Source: Desulfovibrionaceae bacterium (lineage in GTDB: Bacteria > Desulfobacterota > Desulfovibrionia > Desulfovibrionales > Desulfovibrionaceae). Taken from it: DNA of 64,000 bases. The notes beneath the pieces are model-generated. The model did no database searches. It worked only from the letters and a program-made list of their open reading frames with translations, and had not been told where the DNA came from. The stretch covers positions 101,791 through 165,790 of the forward strand of contig JAFLSV010000002.1 of the NCBI GenBank assembly GCA_022510785.1, given 5' to 3'. Below, one piece after another: positions 56,661 through 64,000 of the stretch (position 1 is the first letter of the stretch; each line of letters begins with the position of its first letter). Made by a program: the position numbers and the translations under genes.

Positions 56661-57959
56661 TCAGGCGCGGGGGCCGGACAGCGTGTCGGGGAAAAGATTA
56701 AAAAATTCCGTCAGCAAATACAAGGAGCCGCACACCAGAATGGGCGCGTTCTCCGTCTCCAGGGGGCGGAGCAGCTCCACCGCGGTTTTGAGATTCGCCA
56801 CGGGGCGGGCGTCTGGGCCGATGAGGCTGGCCAGCTCCTCGCCCGGCATGGCGCGCTCGTTGTGCCCGATGGTGGGAATCAGAAGCGGGCGGCCCGGAGC
56901 CAGGCCGCGTACCAGGCGCGCCATATCTTCGGGGCGCTTGTCCGCCAGACAGGAGAAAATGACGGCGCACGGGGTTTTGTCCGGCGCGGGCAGGGTGGGC
57001 AGGGCGCGGGCCAGGGCGTTCATGCCGTGCGGGTTGTGGGCGCCGTCAAGCAAAAAGGGCGGATATCCGCCTCGGGCGGGCACCTTGTGCAGGCGGCCAG
57101 GGATAAAGGCGTCGGCCAGGCCCCGGCGGATGCTTTTTTCGTCCGTGCGCCAGCCCTGGCGGCGGCACAGCAGCGACCAGGCCAGCAGGGCCGTTTGGGC
57201 GTTCACGCGCTGGTGCGGGCCGGCCAGGCCCAGTTCGGCGTCATCCGGCAGCAGGGCCAGAGGCGGCAGATCCGCGCCGGAATCCGCCGAGTACAGGGGC
57301 AGGCCCAGGCCCAGAGCCCGTTGCCGCAGGGCCGCGAGCGCCTCGTCCGGCTGCGGGGCGCTGACCGCCGCGAAGATGCCGGGCCTCATGGCGTCGGCCT
57401 TGTCCGCCGCGATGGTCGCGATATCCGGGCCCAGCACGGCCTGATGATCGAGGTCAATGGGGGTGAAGCACACCAGATCGGCGGGCAGGGCCGTGGTGGC
57501 GTCATGGCGGCCGCCCAGCCCGGCTTCAAAAATGAGCAGGTCGGGCTCCGCGTCCTGAAAGGCCAGGACGGCCATGACCGTCAGCAGCTCAAAATAGGTG
57601 AGTCCCGCTTCGGCCGCGACAGCGCGCTGCGCCAGGCCGGGCCAGGCCGCTTCGGGCAGATTGCGCCGGTTCATGCGGATGCGTTCCGCCGGGCTCAGGA
57701 AATGAGGCGAGGTGAAAAGGCCGGCGCGAAAGCCGTGGGCCATGCTCAGGCTTTGCAGGAATGAGGCTGTGGAGCCCTTGCCGTTGGTGCCCACCACCTG
57801 AACCACGGGACAGGGCAACCGGCTGACCTTCAGCGCGCGCAGCGCGCCTTCCATGCGTCCCAGGCCCATATCCATGTGGAAGAGGCCCAGGCCGTCCAGG
57901 TAAGCCAGCACATCGGCGAAGCGGGTCAAGGGGCCCGAGCCCGCGGGGGAACATGTCAT
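56661..57959 (-). CDS. folC: bifunctional folylpolyglutamate synthase / dihydrofolate synthase
   Basis: FolC adds glutamate to folates and, in many bacteria, also makes dihydrofolate. The 432-residue protein has the P-loop VVGTNGKGSTASFLQ, FTSPHFLSPAERIRMN, the Mur-ligase-like GLGGRHDATTAL, FTPIDLDHQAVLG and the C-terminal LLDGAHNPHGM. I chose the ATG at 57957-57959, which overlaps the hypB stop by three bases; an upstream frame to 58037 lies inside hypB. Coupled translation with hypB is likely. Confidence 0.94.
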   Translation of the reverse strand: MTCSPAGSGPLTRFADVLAYLDGLGLFHMDMGLGRMEGALRALKVSRLPCPVVQVVGTNGKGSTASFLQSLSMAHGFRAGLFTSPHFLSPAERIRMNRRNLPEAAWPGLAQRAVAAEAGLTYFELLTVMAVLAFQDAEPDLLIFEAGLGGRHDATTALPADLVCFTPIDLDHQAVLGPDIATIAADKADAMRPGIFAAVSAPQPDEALAALRQRALGLGLPLYSADSGADLPPLALLPDDAELGLAGPHQRVNAQTALLAWSLLCRRQGWRTDEKSIRRGLADAFIPGRLHKVPARGGYPPFLLDGAHNPHGMNALARALPTLPAPDKTPCAVIFSCLADKRPEDMARLVRGLAPGRPLLIPTIGHNERAMPGEELASLIGPDARPVANLKTAVELLRPLETENAPILVCGSLYLLTEFFNLFPDTLSGPRA

Positions 57960-58621
57960 CAGGCCCGGCCCTGTTTGGCGCGCACAGCGGCCCGCAGCCA
58001 GTCGAACCATGCCCCAAAGCCGGCGGCCGTGCGGCACGATATTTCCATGATGGCGAGATCGGGGTTCAGGCGGCTGGCGTGGGCCCGTGCCTTGTCCATA
58101 TGGAAATCCACATAGGGCAGCAAATCAGTTTTATTAATCAGCATGGCCCTGGCCAGGCGGAAAAGCTGCGGATATTTTTCCGGTTTGTCGTCGCCTTCGG
58201 TGACGCTGAGCAGCGCCACCCTGGCGTCTTCGCCGCAGTCGAAGTCCACGGGACAGACCAGATTGCCCACATTTTCGATGAACAGCACATCAAAGGGGTC
58301 GGAACCCAGCCCGGCCAGGGCCTTCTCCACCATGCCCGCATCCAGATGGCAGCCGCCCTCGGTGTTGATTTGCATGGCCCGCGCGCCGGTGGAGGCCACG
58401 CGGCGGGCGTCGTTGTCGGTTTGCAGATCCCCCTCGATGACCGCCATGCGCAGTTCAGGAGCCAGATCCCGCAGGGTGCGTTCCAGCAGCGAAGTTTTGC
58501 CCGACCCGGGCGAGCTGATCAGGTTCAGAACCAGCGTCCCCCGCGCCCTGAACCCGGCGCGCAGGCGGGCGGCAATGCGATCATTGGCTTCCAGGACGTT
58601 GCGCACGACAGGAATATCCAC
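57959..58621 (-). CDS. hypB: hydrogenase nickel incorporation GTPase HypB
   Basis: HypB delivers nickel to NiFe-hydrogenase with GTP hydrolysis. The 220-residue protein has the P-loop SSPGSGKTSLL (36-46), the NKTD base-recognition motif and metal-site residues C91-H92 (GGCHLDAGM) with the second cysteine in VDFDCGED. The histidine-rich nickel-storing N-terminus of some HypBs is absent. I chose the GTG at 58619-58621 after GGGGAGG. The frame stays open to 58873 inside hypA without homology. hypA lies 22 bases upstream. Confidence 0.93.
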   Translation of the reverse strand: MDIPVVRNVLEANDRIAARLRAGFRARGTLVLNLISSPGSGKTSLLERTLRDLAPELRMAVIEGDLQTDNDARRVASTGARAMQINTEGGCHLDAGMVEKALAGLGSDPFDVLFIENVGNLVCPVDFDCGEDARVALLSVTEGDDKPEKYPQLFRLARAMLINKTDLLPYVDFHMDKARAHASRLNPDLAIMEISCRTAAGFGAWFDWLRAAVRAKQGRA

Positions 58622-58643
58622 ACGACCTCCCCGTGAGTTCTTG

Positions 58644-58997
58644 TCATTCCGCTTCAAGGTGGTCAAGAAACACGCCCTCTCCCGCTTCCACGGACAGCCC
58701 GAAGCTTTCCTGACAGGCCGGGCAGGGCAGAAAAAGGGCCTGCCGGTCTGGCGGGCAAAAAGCATGGCCGCAGGATGTGCAGCGCACCCGCACGGATTCT
58801 TCCACAAGCTCCAGCCTCGCCCCTTCGTGCGGCGTGCCAGCTGTGGCCGCCTCAAAGGCCATGCGCATGGCATCGGGCATGACGCTGCTCAGCGCGCCGT
58901 AGCGCACGCGGGCCAGGGTCAGGCGCCGCGCGCCGTGGGCGCGCAATTCTTTGTCCACCATGTCCATGATGCCGGCAACCAGGGAAAATTCGTGCAT
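58644..58997 (-). CDS. hypA: hydrogenase maturation factor HypA
   Basis: HypA passes nickel to the hydrogenase large subunit with HypB. The 117-residue protein starts MHEFSLV, with H2 as the nickel ligand. It has a zinc site of two CxxC pairs, C73/C76 and C92/C95, separated by 15 residues, plus an extra cysteine (C81) in the loop. It is the first gene of hypA-hypB-folC. No hydrogenase structural genes are in the window. Confidence 0.95.
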   Translation of the reverse strand: MHEFSLVAGIMDMVDKELRAHGARRLTLARVRYGALSSVMPDAMRMAFEAATAGTPHEGARLELVEESVRVRCTSCGHAFCPPDRQALFLPCPACQESFGLSVEAGEGVFLDHLEAE

Positions 58998-59194
58998 GGT
59001 GAATGCCTATGGCATAAAAAAGAGCGGGCGTCCACTGTGGGCCGATTTTCACATGAAGGCGGCGCGGAAGCGCGTTTTTCCCCCCTTTGCTTTTGCCGGA
59101 AATTCCGTTAAAAATGGGTGTTCATTCCCACGAGTTCCATGGGGGAACGTGCCCGGCGGACCTGCCCCGGCCCGCCACCAGAAGGAAGCGCATT

Positions 59195-60016
59195 ATGCCG
59201 AAGGCCAATTTCCTGGGAGTGTTTTCCACGCCGGGGGTGCGCGCGGAGCCTGGCTCTCATGCCAAGGGCGAGCATCCAAAGCAGCTCTGGTTTGTGTGGC
59301 AGGATCGTCTGTCCAAGGCCTACCTCGCCCAGCCGATCAATGTTGCCTGTATTCCTGTAGGAAAGCCCCGTCTGGTGCCGGGCGACACCTTCCGCCAGGC
59401 TTTCACTCACGAACCGGATATACGGGCTGTGCCCCCCGATAATCCCGATGTGGCGGACTATTCCGATCAGGTGATTGTGCGCGGTTCGCGCGAAAGCGGG
59501 CAATCGACCCTGGTTGGCGGGCGTCCGGCCAGGCGGGGGGGCGACGGCGCGGGCTCCGGGCCTGACACGGCTTCCGCGGCGCCTGCCGCGGCTTCCGAGC
59601 CAGCGCCGGCCGCCGCCCCGGAGGAACTGGATCGTTCCTTGCGCGCCGAATTCGCCATGAATATCATGCGTCTGCGGCGGGGGGACAAAGCCGACGCTGT
59701 CCGGGAATTTCAGCGCATGGTTGACAGATCCGACGGCATTGTGCCCGCCCACAAGCATATGTTTACCGATTTCGGCGTGGATCTGCGCAAAAGCCGGCTG
59801 AATGACCTGGCCCTGACTTCGTTCCAGCGCGCTCTGGAGCTGTCGCCCAACGACAGCCATGCCCTGTTCAATGTGGGCCGCGCCCTGTACGAACTGGGCC
59901 AATACCAGGAAGCGGGCCAATACCTTGACAAGGCCCTTGCTCTCGAACCCAATCTGGACTGCGCCAAACGCCTGAAGGAAAAGATTCGTTCCGGCGTCCA
60001 GTCCTATAGTCTGTAG
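59195..60016 (+). CDS. TPR-repeat protein of unknown function
   Basis: The 273-residue protein has an N-terminal domain (about 1-105, PKANFLGVFSTPGVRAEPG and QLWFVWQDRLSKAYLAQPIN). A flexible Ala/Pro/Ser-rich linker follows, then tetratricopeptide repeats (about 160-265), with NDSHALFNVGRALYELGQYQEAGQYLDKALALEPN as two adjoining helices. TPR domains bind other proteins. No signal peptide is seen. An AGAAGGAAG site precedes the ATG. The AMIN-domain gene follows after 14 bases, so the two probably share a transcript. Confidence 0.82.
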   Translation: MPKANFLGVFSTPGVRAEPGSHAKGEHPKQLWFVWQDRLSKAYLAQPINVACIPVGKPRLVPGDTFRQAFTHEPDIRAVPPDNPDVADYSDQVIVRGSRESGQSTLVGGRPARRGGDGAGSGPDTASAAPAAASEPAPAAAPEELDRSLRAEFAMNIMRLRRGDKADAVREFQRMVDRSDGIVPAHKHMFTDFGVDLRKSRLNDLALTSFQRALELSPNDSHALFNVGRALYELGQYQEAGQYLDKALALEPNLDCAKRLKEKIRSGVQSYSL

Positions 60017-60030
60017 GAGTAATAGCTGCC

Positions 60031-61050
60031 ATGAGCAGAAGACTGGTTGCATTTTTGGGCGGGGCCATCATGCTGGCCATGGCGGTGCTGGTGGCCCGCG
60101 TGTTCCGTGAACCCATATCCCCGCTTCCCGGTGAGGAAACAGCGCAGGTGGGGGACAGCGTGTCGGGTTCTCTCCAGACAGCGCCCCAGGCCTCGCTGCC
60201 CTCCCCGTTGCCGTCCCCGGACGCCATGCGTATGACCAGCGGCGATTCCTCGGCATTGCCCGTGACCCGGGTGGAGGCGCAGCCGACCGTGCCCGCGGGG
60301 GTCGCCTCCGTGGTTGAGGCATCCGCGTCCGCTCCGGTGCAGGTAACGGAAGCGCCAGTACCGCCAGGCGCCACGACTGACACGGTGAAACTGCCCGCCG
60401 CCCCGCAGGATGCGGCGCCGTCCCTTGAGGCTCAGGCCGAATCCGGAAAAGGCAAAGGCGCTTCCCCCGCGTCTCCGGCGCCCGCTCCAGCCGCGCAGCC
60501 CGCTCCCGAAGTCTCCGCGCCGGCCGCCCCGGCCCCTCAGGCCGGCACTCCTCCCGCGCCGGACACGGAAAAGGGCAGGCCCTCGTCTTCCGCCGGCGCC
60601 GCGCCTGCCGCAAAGGCCCAGGCCGCGGCTTCCGCAAGTCCGGCAAGTTCCCCGTCTGCCGCCGCATCCTCCTCGGCGGGCACAAGCGACAGCGGCCTCA
60701 AGCCGGGCACGCTGGTCACCAAAAGTTCTTTGCCCGCCAGGGCTGGCACACGGGTCGTCACAGGAGCTGTGCTGACCATGGATGGCGATGTGGTCACGCT
60801 GAAGCTTCAGGGGAATGACGCCATGCGGGGCAAGGCCTTCATGCTCACGGAACCGGATCGCGTGGTTCTGGATCTTGAAGGCGACTGGAAGATGGAAGTC
60901 CCCCGCGTGCCCAGCAACCGCATGGTGAAGGCCCTGCGCACAGGCCGGCAGGGTGCGGCCACCCGTCTTGTTTTCGATATGCGGGTCAAACCCGTGAAGG
61001 TGGATGTCACAAAGCCCGGCGCCAGCAGCCTGGAACTGACCATCCGCTGA
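60031..61050 (+). CDS. AMIN-domain periplasmic protein
   Basis: The 339-residue protein has an N-terminal membrane helix (about 5-22), a very long Ala/Pro/Ser/Gly-rich linker (about 30-225) and a C-terminal AMIN domain (about 230-339). Its strands include GAVLTMDGDVVTLKLQGNDAM, EPDRVVLDLEGDW and TRLVFDMRVKPVKVDV. AMIN domains target proteins to cell-wall sites or secretin complexes. No amidase domain follows, so it is likely an adaptor. The linker would let it span the periplasm. The partner is unknown. Confidence 0.85.
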   Translation: MSRRLVAFLGGAIMLAMAVLVARVFREPISPLPGEETAQVGDSVSGSLQTAPQASLPSPLPSPDAMRMTSGDSSALPVTRVEAQPTVPAGVASVVEASASAPVQVTEAPVPPGATTDTVKLPAAPQDAAPSLEAQAESGKGKGASPASPAPAPAAQPAPEVSAPAAPAPQAGTPPAPDTEKGRPSSSAGAAPAAKAQAAASASPASSPSAAASSSAGTSDSGLKPGTLVTKSSLPARAGTRVVTGAVLTMDGDVVTLKLQGNDAMRGKAFMLTEPDRVVLDLEGDWKMEVPRVPSNRMVKALRTGRQGAATRLVFDMRVKPVKVDVTKPGASSLELTIR

Positions 61051-61085
61051 CGCGCCCGGCCTTTCCGCTCATACGGCCGGGGGGG

Positions 61086-62204
61086 ATGCCCATGAATGTT
61101 AACGGTCGTCACTATCGGACTATCTGGATTGAACCGTCCACAGAGGTTCTGACCATTGTGGATCAGGCCGTTCTGCCGCATCGTTTCCAGACGCGGGAGC
61201 TCTTCAGCGTGGAGGATGTGGCCCGGGCCATCCGGGATATGCATGTGCGCGGGGCGGGGCTCATCGGCGCCACGGCGGCCTATGGCATGTGGGTGGCCGC
61301 CCGCGCCGCGGCGCGGGCCGACCCCGGGGGCTTTCGGGCGCAGATGAGGGCGGCCGCCGACACCTTGAGGGCTACCCGGCCCACCGCGAGCAATCTGGCT
61401 TGGGCGCTGGAGCGCATGGAGCGCGCCTTGAACGGACAAAGCGGCCCCGGGGCCGTGGCCGCCGCCCGGCGCGAGGCCGAGGCCATCGCCGATGAGGACG
61501 CCGAATTCTGCCGCCGCATCGGCCGGCATGGCCTGGGGCTGATCGAGGCCCTGGCGCGGGACAGGGGCGGGCGGCCCGTGCATATTCTCACCCATTGCAA
61601 TGCGGGCTGGCTGGCCTTTGTGGACTACGGGTCGGCCCTGGCCCCGGTTTACGCCGCTCACGACGCGGGCATTGCCGTTCATGTCTGGGTGGATGAAACG
61701 CGGCCCCGCAATCAGGGCGCGGCCCTGACCGCCTGGGAACTGGGCCGGCATGGCGTGCCTCATGATCTGGTGGCGGACAACGCCGGGGGCCACCTCATGC
61801 AGCACGGCATGGTGGACATGGTCATCACCGGCGCGGATCGGGTCACCCGCCGGGGCGATGCGGCCAATAAGATAGGCACCTACCTCAAGGCTCTGGCCGC
61901 CAGGGACAACCAGGTACCGTTTTATGTGGCCCTGCCGTCCTCCACCTTGGATTTTTCGCTTCGCGACGGCGTGGCCGAAATTCCCATTGAGGAGCGCGAC
62001 CCCGCTGAAGTCCGCATGGTGGACGGCGAAACCGGAGACGGGCGTCTGGAGCGCGTGCGCATCTGCCCGGACTCCACCCCCGCCCGCAACTGGGCCTTTG
62101 ATGTGACGCCGGGCCGGCTGATCACGGGGCTCATTACCGAACGGGGCCTGTGCCCGGCCACGGAAGAGGGGGTGCTTTCCCTGTACCCCGAGGCGCGCGT
62201 ATGA
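61086..62204 (+). CDS. mtnA: S-methyl-5-thioribose-1-phosphate isomerase
   Basis: MtnA converts 5-methylthioribose-1-phosphate to the ribulose form in methylthioadenosine salvage. The 372-residue protein has the eIF2B-like fold with MHVRGAGLIGATAAYG near the N-terminus. The catalytic cysteine is in ILTHCNAGWLA and the catalytic aspartate in ITGADRVTRRGDAANKIGT. It has a G-rich run before the ATG; a second ATG lies six bases later. Its stop overlaps the aldolase start (ATGA). Together with the next two genes it forms an MTA-processing unit. Confidence 0.96.
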   Translation: MPMNVNGRHYRTIWIEPSTEVLTIVDQAVLPHRFQTRELFSVEDVARAIRDMHVRGAGLIGATAAYGMWVAARAAARADPGGFRAQMRAAADTLRATRPTASNLAWALERMERALNGQSGPGAVAAARREAEAIADEDAEFCRRIGRHGLGLIEALARDRGGRPVHILTHCNAGWLAFVDYGSALAPVYAAHDAGIAVHVWVDETRPRNQGAALTAWELGRHGVPHDLVADNAGGHLMQHGMVDMVITGADRVTRRGDAANKIGTYLKALAARDNQVPFYVALPSSTLDFSLRDGVAEIPIEERDPAEVRMVDGETGDGRLERVRICPDSTPARNWAFDVTPGRLITGLITERGLCPATEEGVLSLYPEARV

Positions 62205-62854
62205 CGGAGAGCCGCGCGCCATCCGGGCCGCGCGGGTCACGGGATGAGGGTTATGTCAAATACCACTGCATCCACACGCCCGGCCCCGCGCCCGCGCACC
62301 CTGACCGCGCCGCGCTGGATGTTCTGCGCACCGCGCTTTTTGACGCCGGCCTGCTGGGGGTGCGGGCGGACGGTGTGGGTTTTGGCAATGTGTCGGTGCG
62401 CGGCGCGGGCGACAGCTTTGTGGTGACGGCCACCGCCACGGGCGGCGCGCGGGTGCTGGGCGCGGAGGGCTATTGTCTGGTTACGGAATGTGATGTGGAC
62501 GGCAACTGGGTTCGTTGCACAGGGCCCCGTCAGGCCAGCTCCGAAGCCATGTCCCACGCCGCCATATACCGGGCCGATTCCTCGGTGCGCTGCGTGGCTC
62601 ATGTGCATAGCCGCGCGCTTTTTGATCGTCTGCTGGCGGCGGGGGCTCCGGCCACTCCGCCGGATGCGGCCTTTGGAACACCGGACATGGCCAGGGCCCT
62701 GGCCGCGCTGGCCGCAATGCGCACGGGCCGCGCCAGATTTCTGGTGATGAGCGGCCATGACGAGGGCGTCATGGCCTGCGGATCGGATATCCCCTCTGTG
62801 GCCGCGCTGCTCGGGCAGGCGGCGCGCGGCGAAATTTCCCCAAGGGAGGCGTGA
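62201..62854 (+). CDS. class II aldolase-family protein, probable methylthioribulose-1-phosphate aldolase
   Basis: The 217-residue protein has the class II aldolase/adducin fold. Metal-binding histidines lie in VAHVHSRA and SGHDEG, and the catalytic glutamate in SSEAMSHAAIYRADSS. GVGFGNVSVRG marks the N-terminal substrate loop. Family members are either aldolases (FucA-like) or MtnB dehydratases. Placement between mtnA and mtnP, with no mtnC, mtnD or mtnE-like gene in sight, favours the aldolase of the MTA 'DHAP shunt', which splits methylthioribulose-1-phosphate into DHAP and methylthioacetaldehyde. I chose the ATG at 62201, which overlaps the mtnA stop. MtnB activity remains possible. Confidence 0.8.
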   Translation: MTESRAPSGPRGSRDEGYVKYHCIHTPGPAPAHPDRAALDVLRTALFDAGLLGVRADGVGFGNVSVRGAGDSFVVTATATGGARVLGAEGYCLVTECDVDGNWVRCTGPRQASSEAMSHAAIYRADSSVRCVAHVHSRALFDRLLAAGAPATPPDAAFGTPDMARALAALAAMRTGRARFLVMSGHDEGVMACGSDIPSVAALLGQAARGEISPREA

Positions 62855-62857
62855 GAC

Positions 62858-63610
62858 ATGGCTCACAAAATCGGCATCATAGGCGGAAGCGGCCTGGATA
62901 ATCCCGACCTCTTCCATCATCCGCGCAACCTTGTGATGGATACTCCCTGGGGGGCTCCGTCCTCTTCCCTGCGCGAGGGAGAGATTGGCGGGGTGCCCGT
63001 GGTGCTGCTGGCCCGGCACGGCCGCGAGCACAGCATCCCTCCTTCCCAGGTCAATTACCGGGCCAACATTCATGCCTTGAAGAGCGCGGGTTGCACCGGC
63101 ATCCTCGCCAGCACGGCGGTGGGTTCCCTGCGTGAGGAAATCCGGCGCGGCGATCTGGTGGTGCCGGATCAGTTCATTGATTTCACGCGCCAGCGCCGCA
63201 TGACCTTTTACGAGAGCTTCGAGCCCGGCCAGCCCCGGCACACGGCCATGCCCGATCCCTTCGATGCCGCCCTGCGCGCCGCGCTGATTCAGGAAATGAA
63301 GAACCTGGGCTATTCCCATCACAGCGCGGGGACACTGATTACCATTGAGGGGCCGCGCTTTTCCACCCGGGCCGAATCGCGCATGTATCGCGTCTGGGGC
63401 GCGGATATCGTGAACATGAGCGTCGCCACCGAGGTGGCGCTGGCCAACGAGGCCGGCGTTCCCTATGCCGCTGTGGCCATGAGCACGGACTATGATTCCT
63501 GGAAGGACGACGAGGAGCCCGTCACCTGGGACGCCATTGCCGCTGTGGCCGCGGAAAACGCCCACAAGGTGCTGACCCTGCTGCAGGCGGTCATTCCCCG
63601 GCTGGGTTGA
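62858..63610 (+). CDS. mtnP: S-methyl-5'-thioadenosine phosphorylase
   Basis: MtnP cleaves methylthioadenosine with phosphate into adenine and methylthioribose-1-phosphate. The 250-residue protein starts IGIIGGSGLDNPDLF. The conserved RHGREHSIPPSQVNYRAN contains the phosphate-site residues, and FSTRAES with NMSVATEVALANEAG completes the purine and ribose pockets. It begins three bases after the aldolase gene's end. In order of reaction the operon is mtnP, mtnA, aldolase, although mtnP is last on the DNA. Confidence 0.95.
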   Translation: MAHKIGIIGGSGLDNPDLFHHPRNLVMDTPWGAPSSSLREGEIGGVPVVLLARHGREHSIPPSQVNYRANIHALKSAGCTGILASTAVGSLREEIRRGDLVVPDQFIDFTRQRRMTFYESFEPGQPRHTAMPDPFDAALRAALIQEMKNLGYSHHSAGTLITIEGPRFSTRAESRMYRVWGADIVNMSVATEVALANEAGVPYAAVAMSTDYDSWKDDEEPVTWDAIAAVAAENAHKVLTLLQAVIPRLG

Positions 63611-64000
63611 CGTGCGCCGCCGCCCGTGCGCGTCCGGCGCTCTTACTGCCGGCGCGCAGTGTCGGAATCCTGGAGCACTGCGCCCGCGGGCGGCACGGAC
63701 GAGCGTTTCACTCTCCGGTGCCGGCGTACCCCGGCGTTGCGCCCGTGCGTTGCGGATGCCGGCGCCACGCACGGTGAAAGCCTGGGCCAGGGCTTGCGCG
63801 GGCCTGCGGGCAGCCCCGCCGGCGGGTCATGCCCTGCCGGGAAGCCCGCGCAAGGCGCGCCTGGCCGGGGGGCGTCCGCGCCACGGCTCGCTCAATTTTT
63901 CCATCCGCCTGAAATCAAGGCTTAAAAAAATATTTTCCGGAAAAATCAAAAAAGGGTTTGACATCACGAAGGGGAGAGGGCATAACTCATCTTCGCCGCT
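63611..64000. other. intergenic region after mtnP with a hairpin and an outward promoter
   Basis: The first part is GC-rich and holds a stem-loop, GCGCG-T-CCGGC with GCCGG-CGCGC (63628-63657), that may end the mtn transcript, although no T-tract follows. An open frame at 63626-63925 has no start signal and looks accidental. The last 90 bases are AT-rich and contain a promoter-like sequence listed separately. Confidence 0.55.
63958..63986 (+). promoter_or_regulatory. promoter-like sequence reading out of the window
   Basis: TTGACA (63958-63963) is followed after 17 bases by CATAAC (63981-63986), preceded by an A/T-rich tract that could act as an UP element. It would drive a gene beyond the right edge. 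Confidence 0.55.

Noticed and set aside
63626..63925. A 99-codon frame after mtnP
   Set aside because: It starts without a signal and covers a hairpin; Gly/Arg/Pro-rich composition.

Overview
The window is GC-rich and densely coded, and it reads like a chromosomal segment of an anaerobic, selenium-using, hydrogenase-bearing deltaproteobacterium, most likely a Desulfovibrionaceae sulfate reducer. This is inferred from the gene set, not from a database match. The signs are selA and a tRNA 2-selenouridine synthase, hypA/hypB for NiFe-hydrogenase maturation, and an atp operon with paired b'/b genes but no a or c subunit genes. An alpha-beta fused acetyl-CoA carboxylase carboxyltransferase, a cytoplasmic-looking arylsulfotransferase and a motA-motB-pilZ operon point the same way. 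No tRNA, rRNA, CRISPR array, insertion sequence or prophage was recognised.

Layout. 1-2.6 kb: 3' part of a chemoreceptor and selU. 2.8-6.4 kb: a membrane-anchored glutaredoxin-like protein, then a minus-strand vitamin B12 ABC importer (permease, ATPase, binding protein) behind a sigma70-like promoter, a cobalamin riboswitch and an intrinsic terminator. 6.6-12.3 kb: an unknown exported protein, a GntR/UTRA regulator with inverted repeats in front of it, an arylsulfotransferase, a cluster of three hairpins, a double-domain Hsp20 and a Trm112-like protein. 12.5-18.6 kb: a PHP phosphoesterase (possibly leaderless), a very large AsmA-like protein, a membrane protein and Ogt. 18.8-26.5 kb: ctpA, divergent polysaccharide deacetylase, ndk, proC, a glycosyltransferase, rodA and a bactofilin, a set centred on the cell envelope. 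26.7-32.7 kb: atpF'-F-H-A-G-D-C. 32.9-37.7 kb: purA, holB, grpE, a YgiW-type OB-fold protein, ferritin and a Dabb protein.

38.0-45.6 kb: motA-motB-pilZ, then an unusual acetyl-CoA carboxylase set (biotin carboxylase; fused alpha-beta carboxyltransferase; a separate carrier with a non-canonical lysine motif), a small unknown gene and ssb. 45.8-53.5 kb: an AT-rich, probably transferred surface-sugar island. It holds dTDP-3-amino-3,6-dideoxyhexose genes (ketoisomerase, acyltransferase, aminotransferase) and three glycosyltransferase-type genes, one with a duplicated C-terminal unit. 53.6-59.0 kb (minus strand): M18 aminopeptidase, selA, folC, hypB, hypA. 59.2-61.0 kb: a TPR protein and an AMIN-domain protein. 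61.1-63.6 kb: mtnA, a class II aldolase and mtnP, overlapping or nearly so. Together these encode the three steps that would take 5'-methylthioadenosine to dihydroxyacetone phosphate and a methylthio-aldehyde (MTA 'DHAP shunt').

The most interesting points are the divergent acetyl-CoA carboxylase, the compact MTA shunt operon, the two-domain Hsp20, the repeat-tailed glycosyltransferase and the structured intergenic element near 11.0 kb. None of these is proven here to be a new system.
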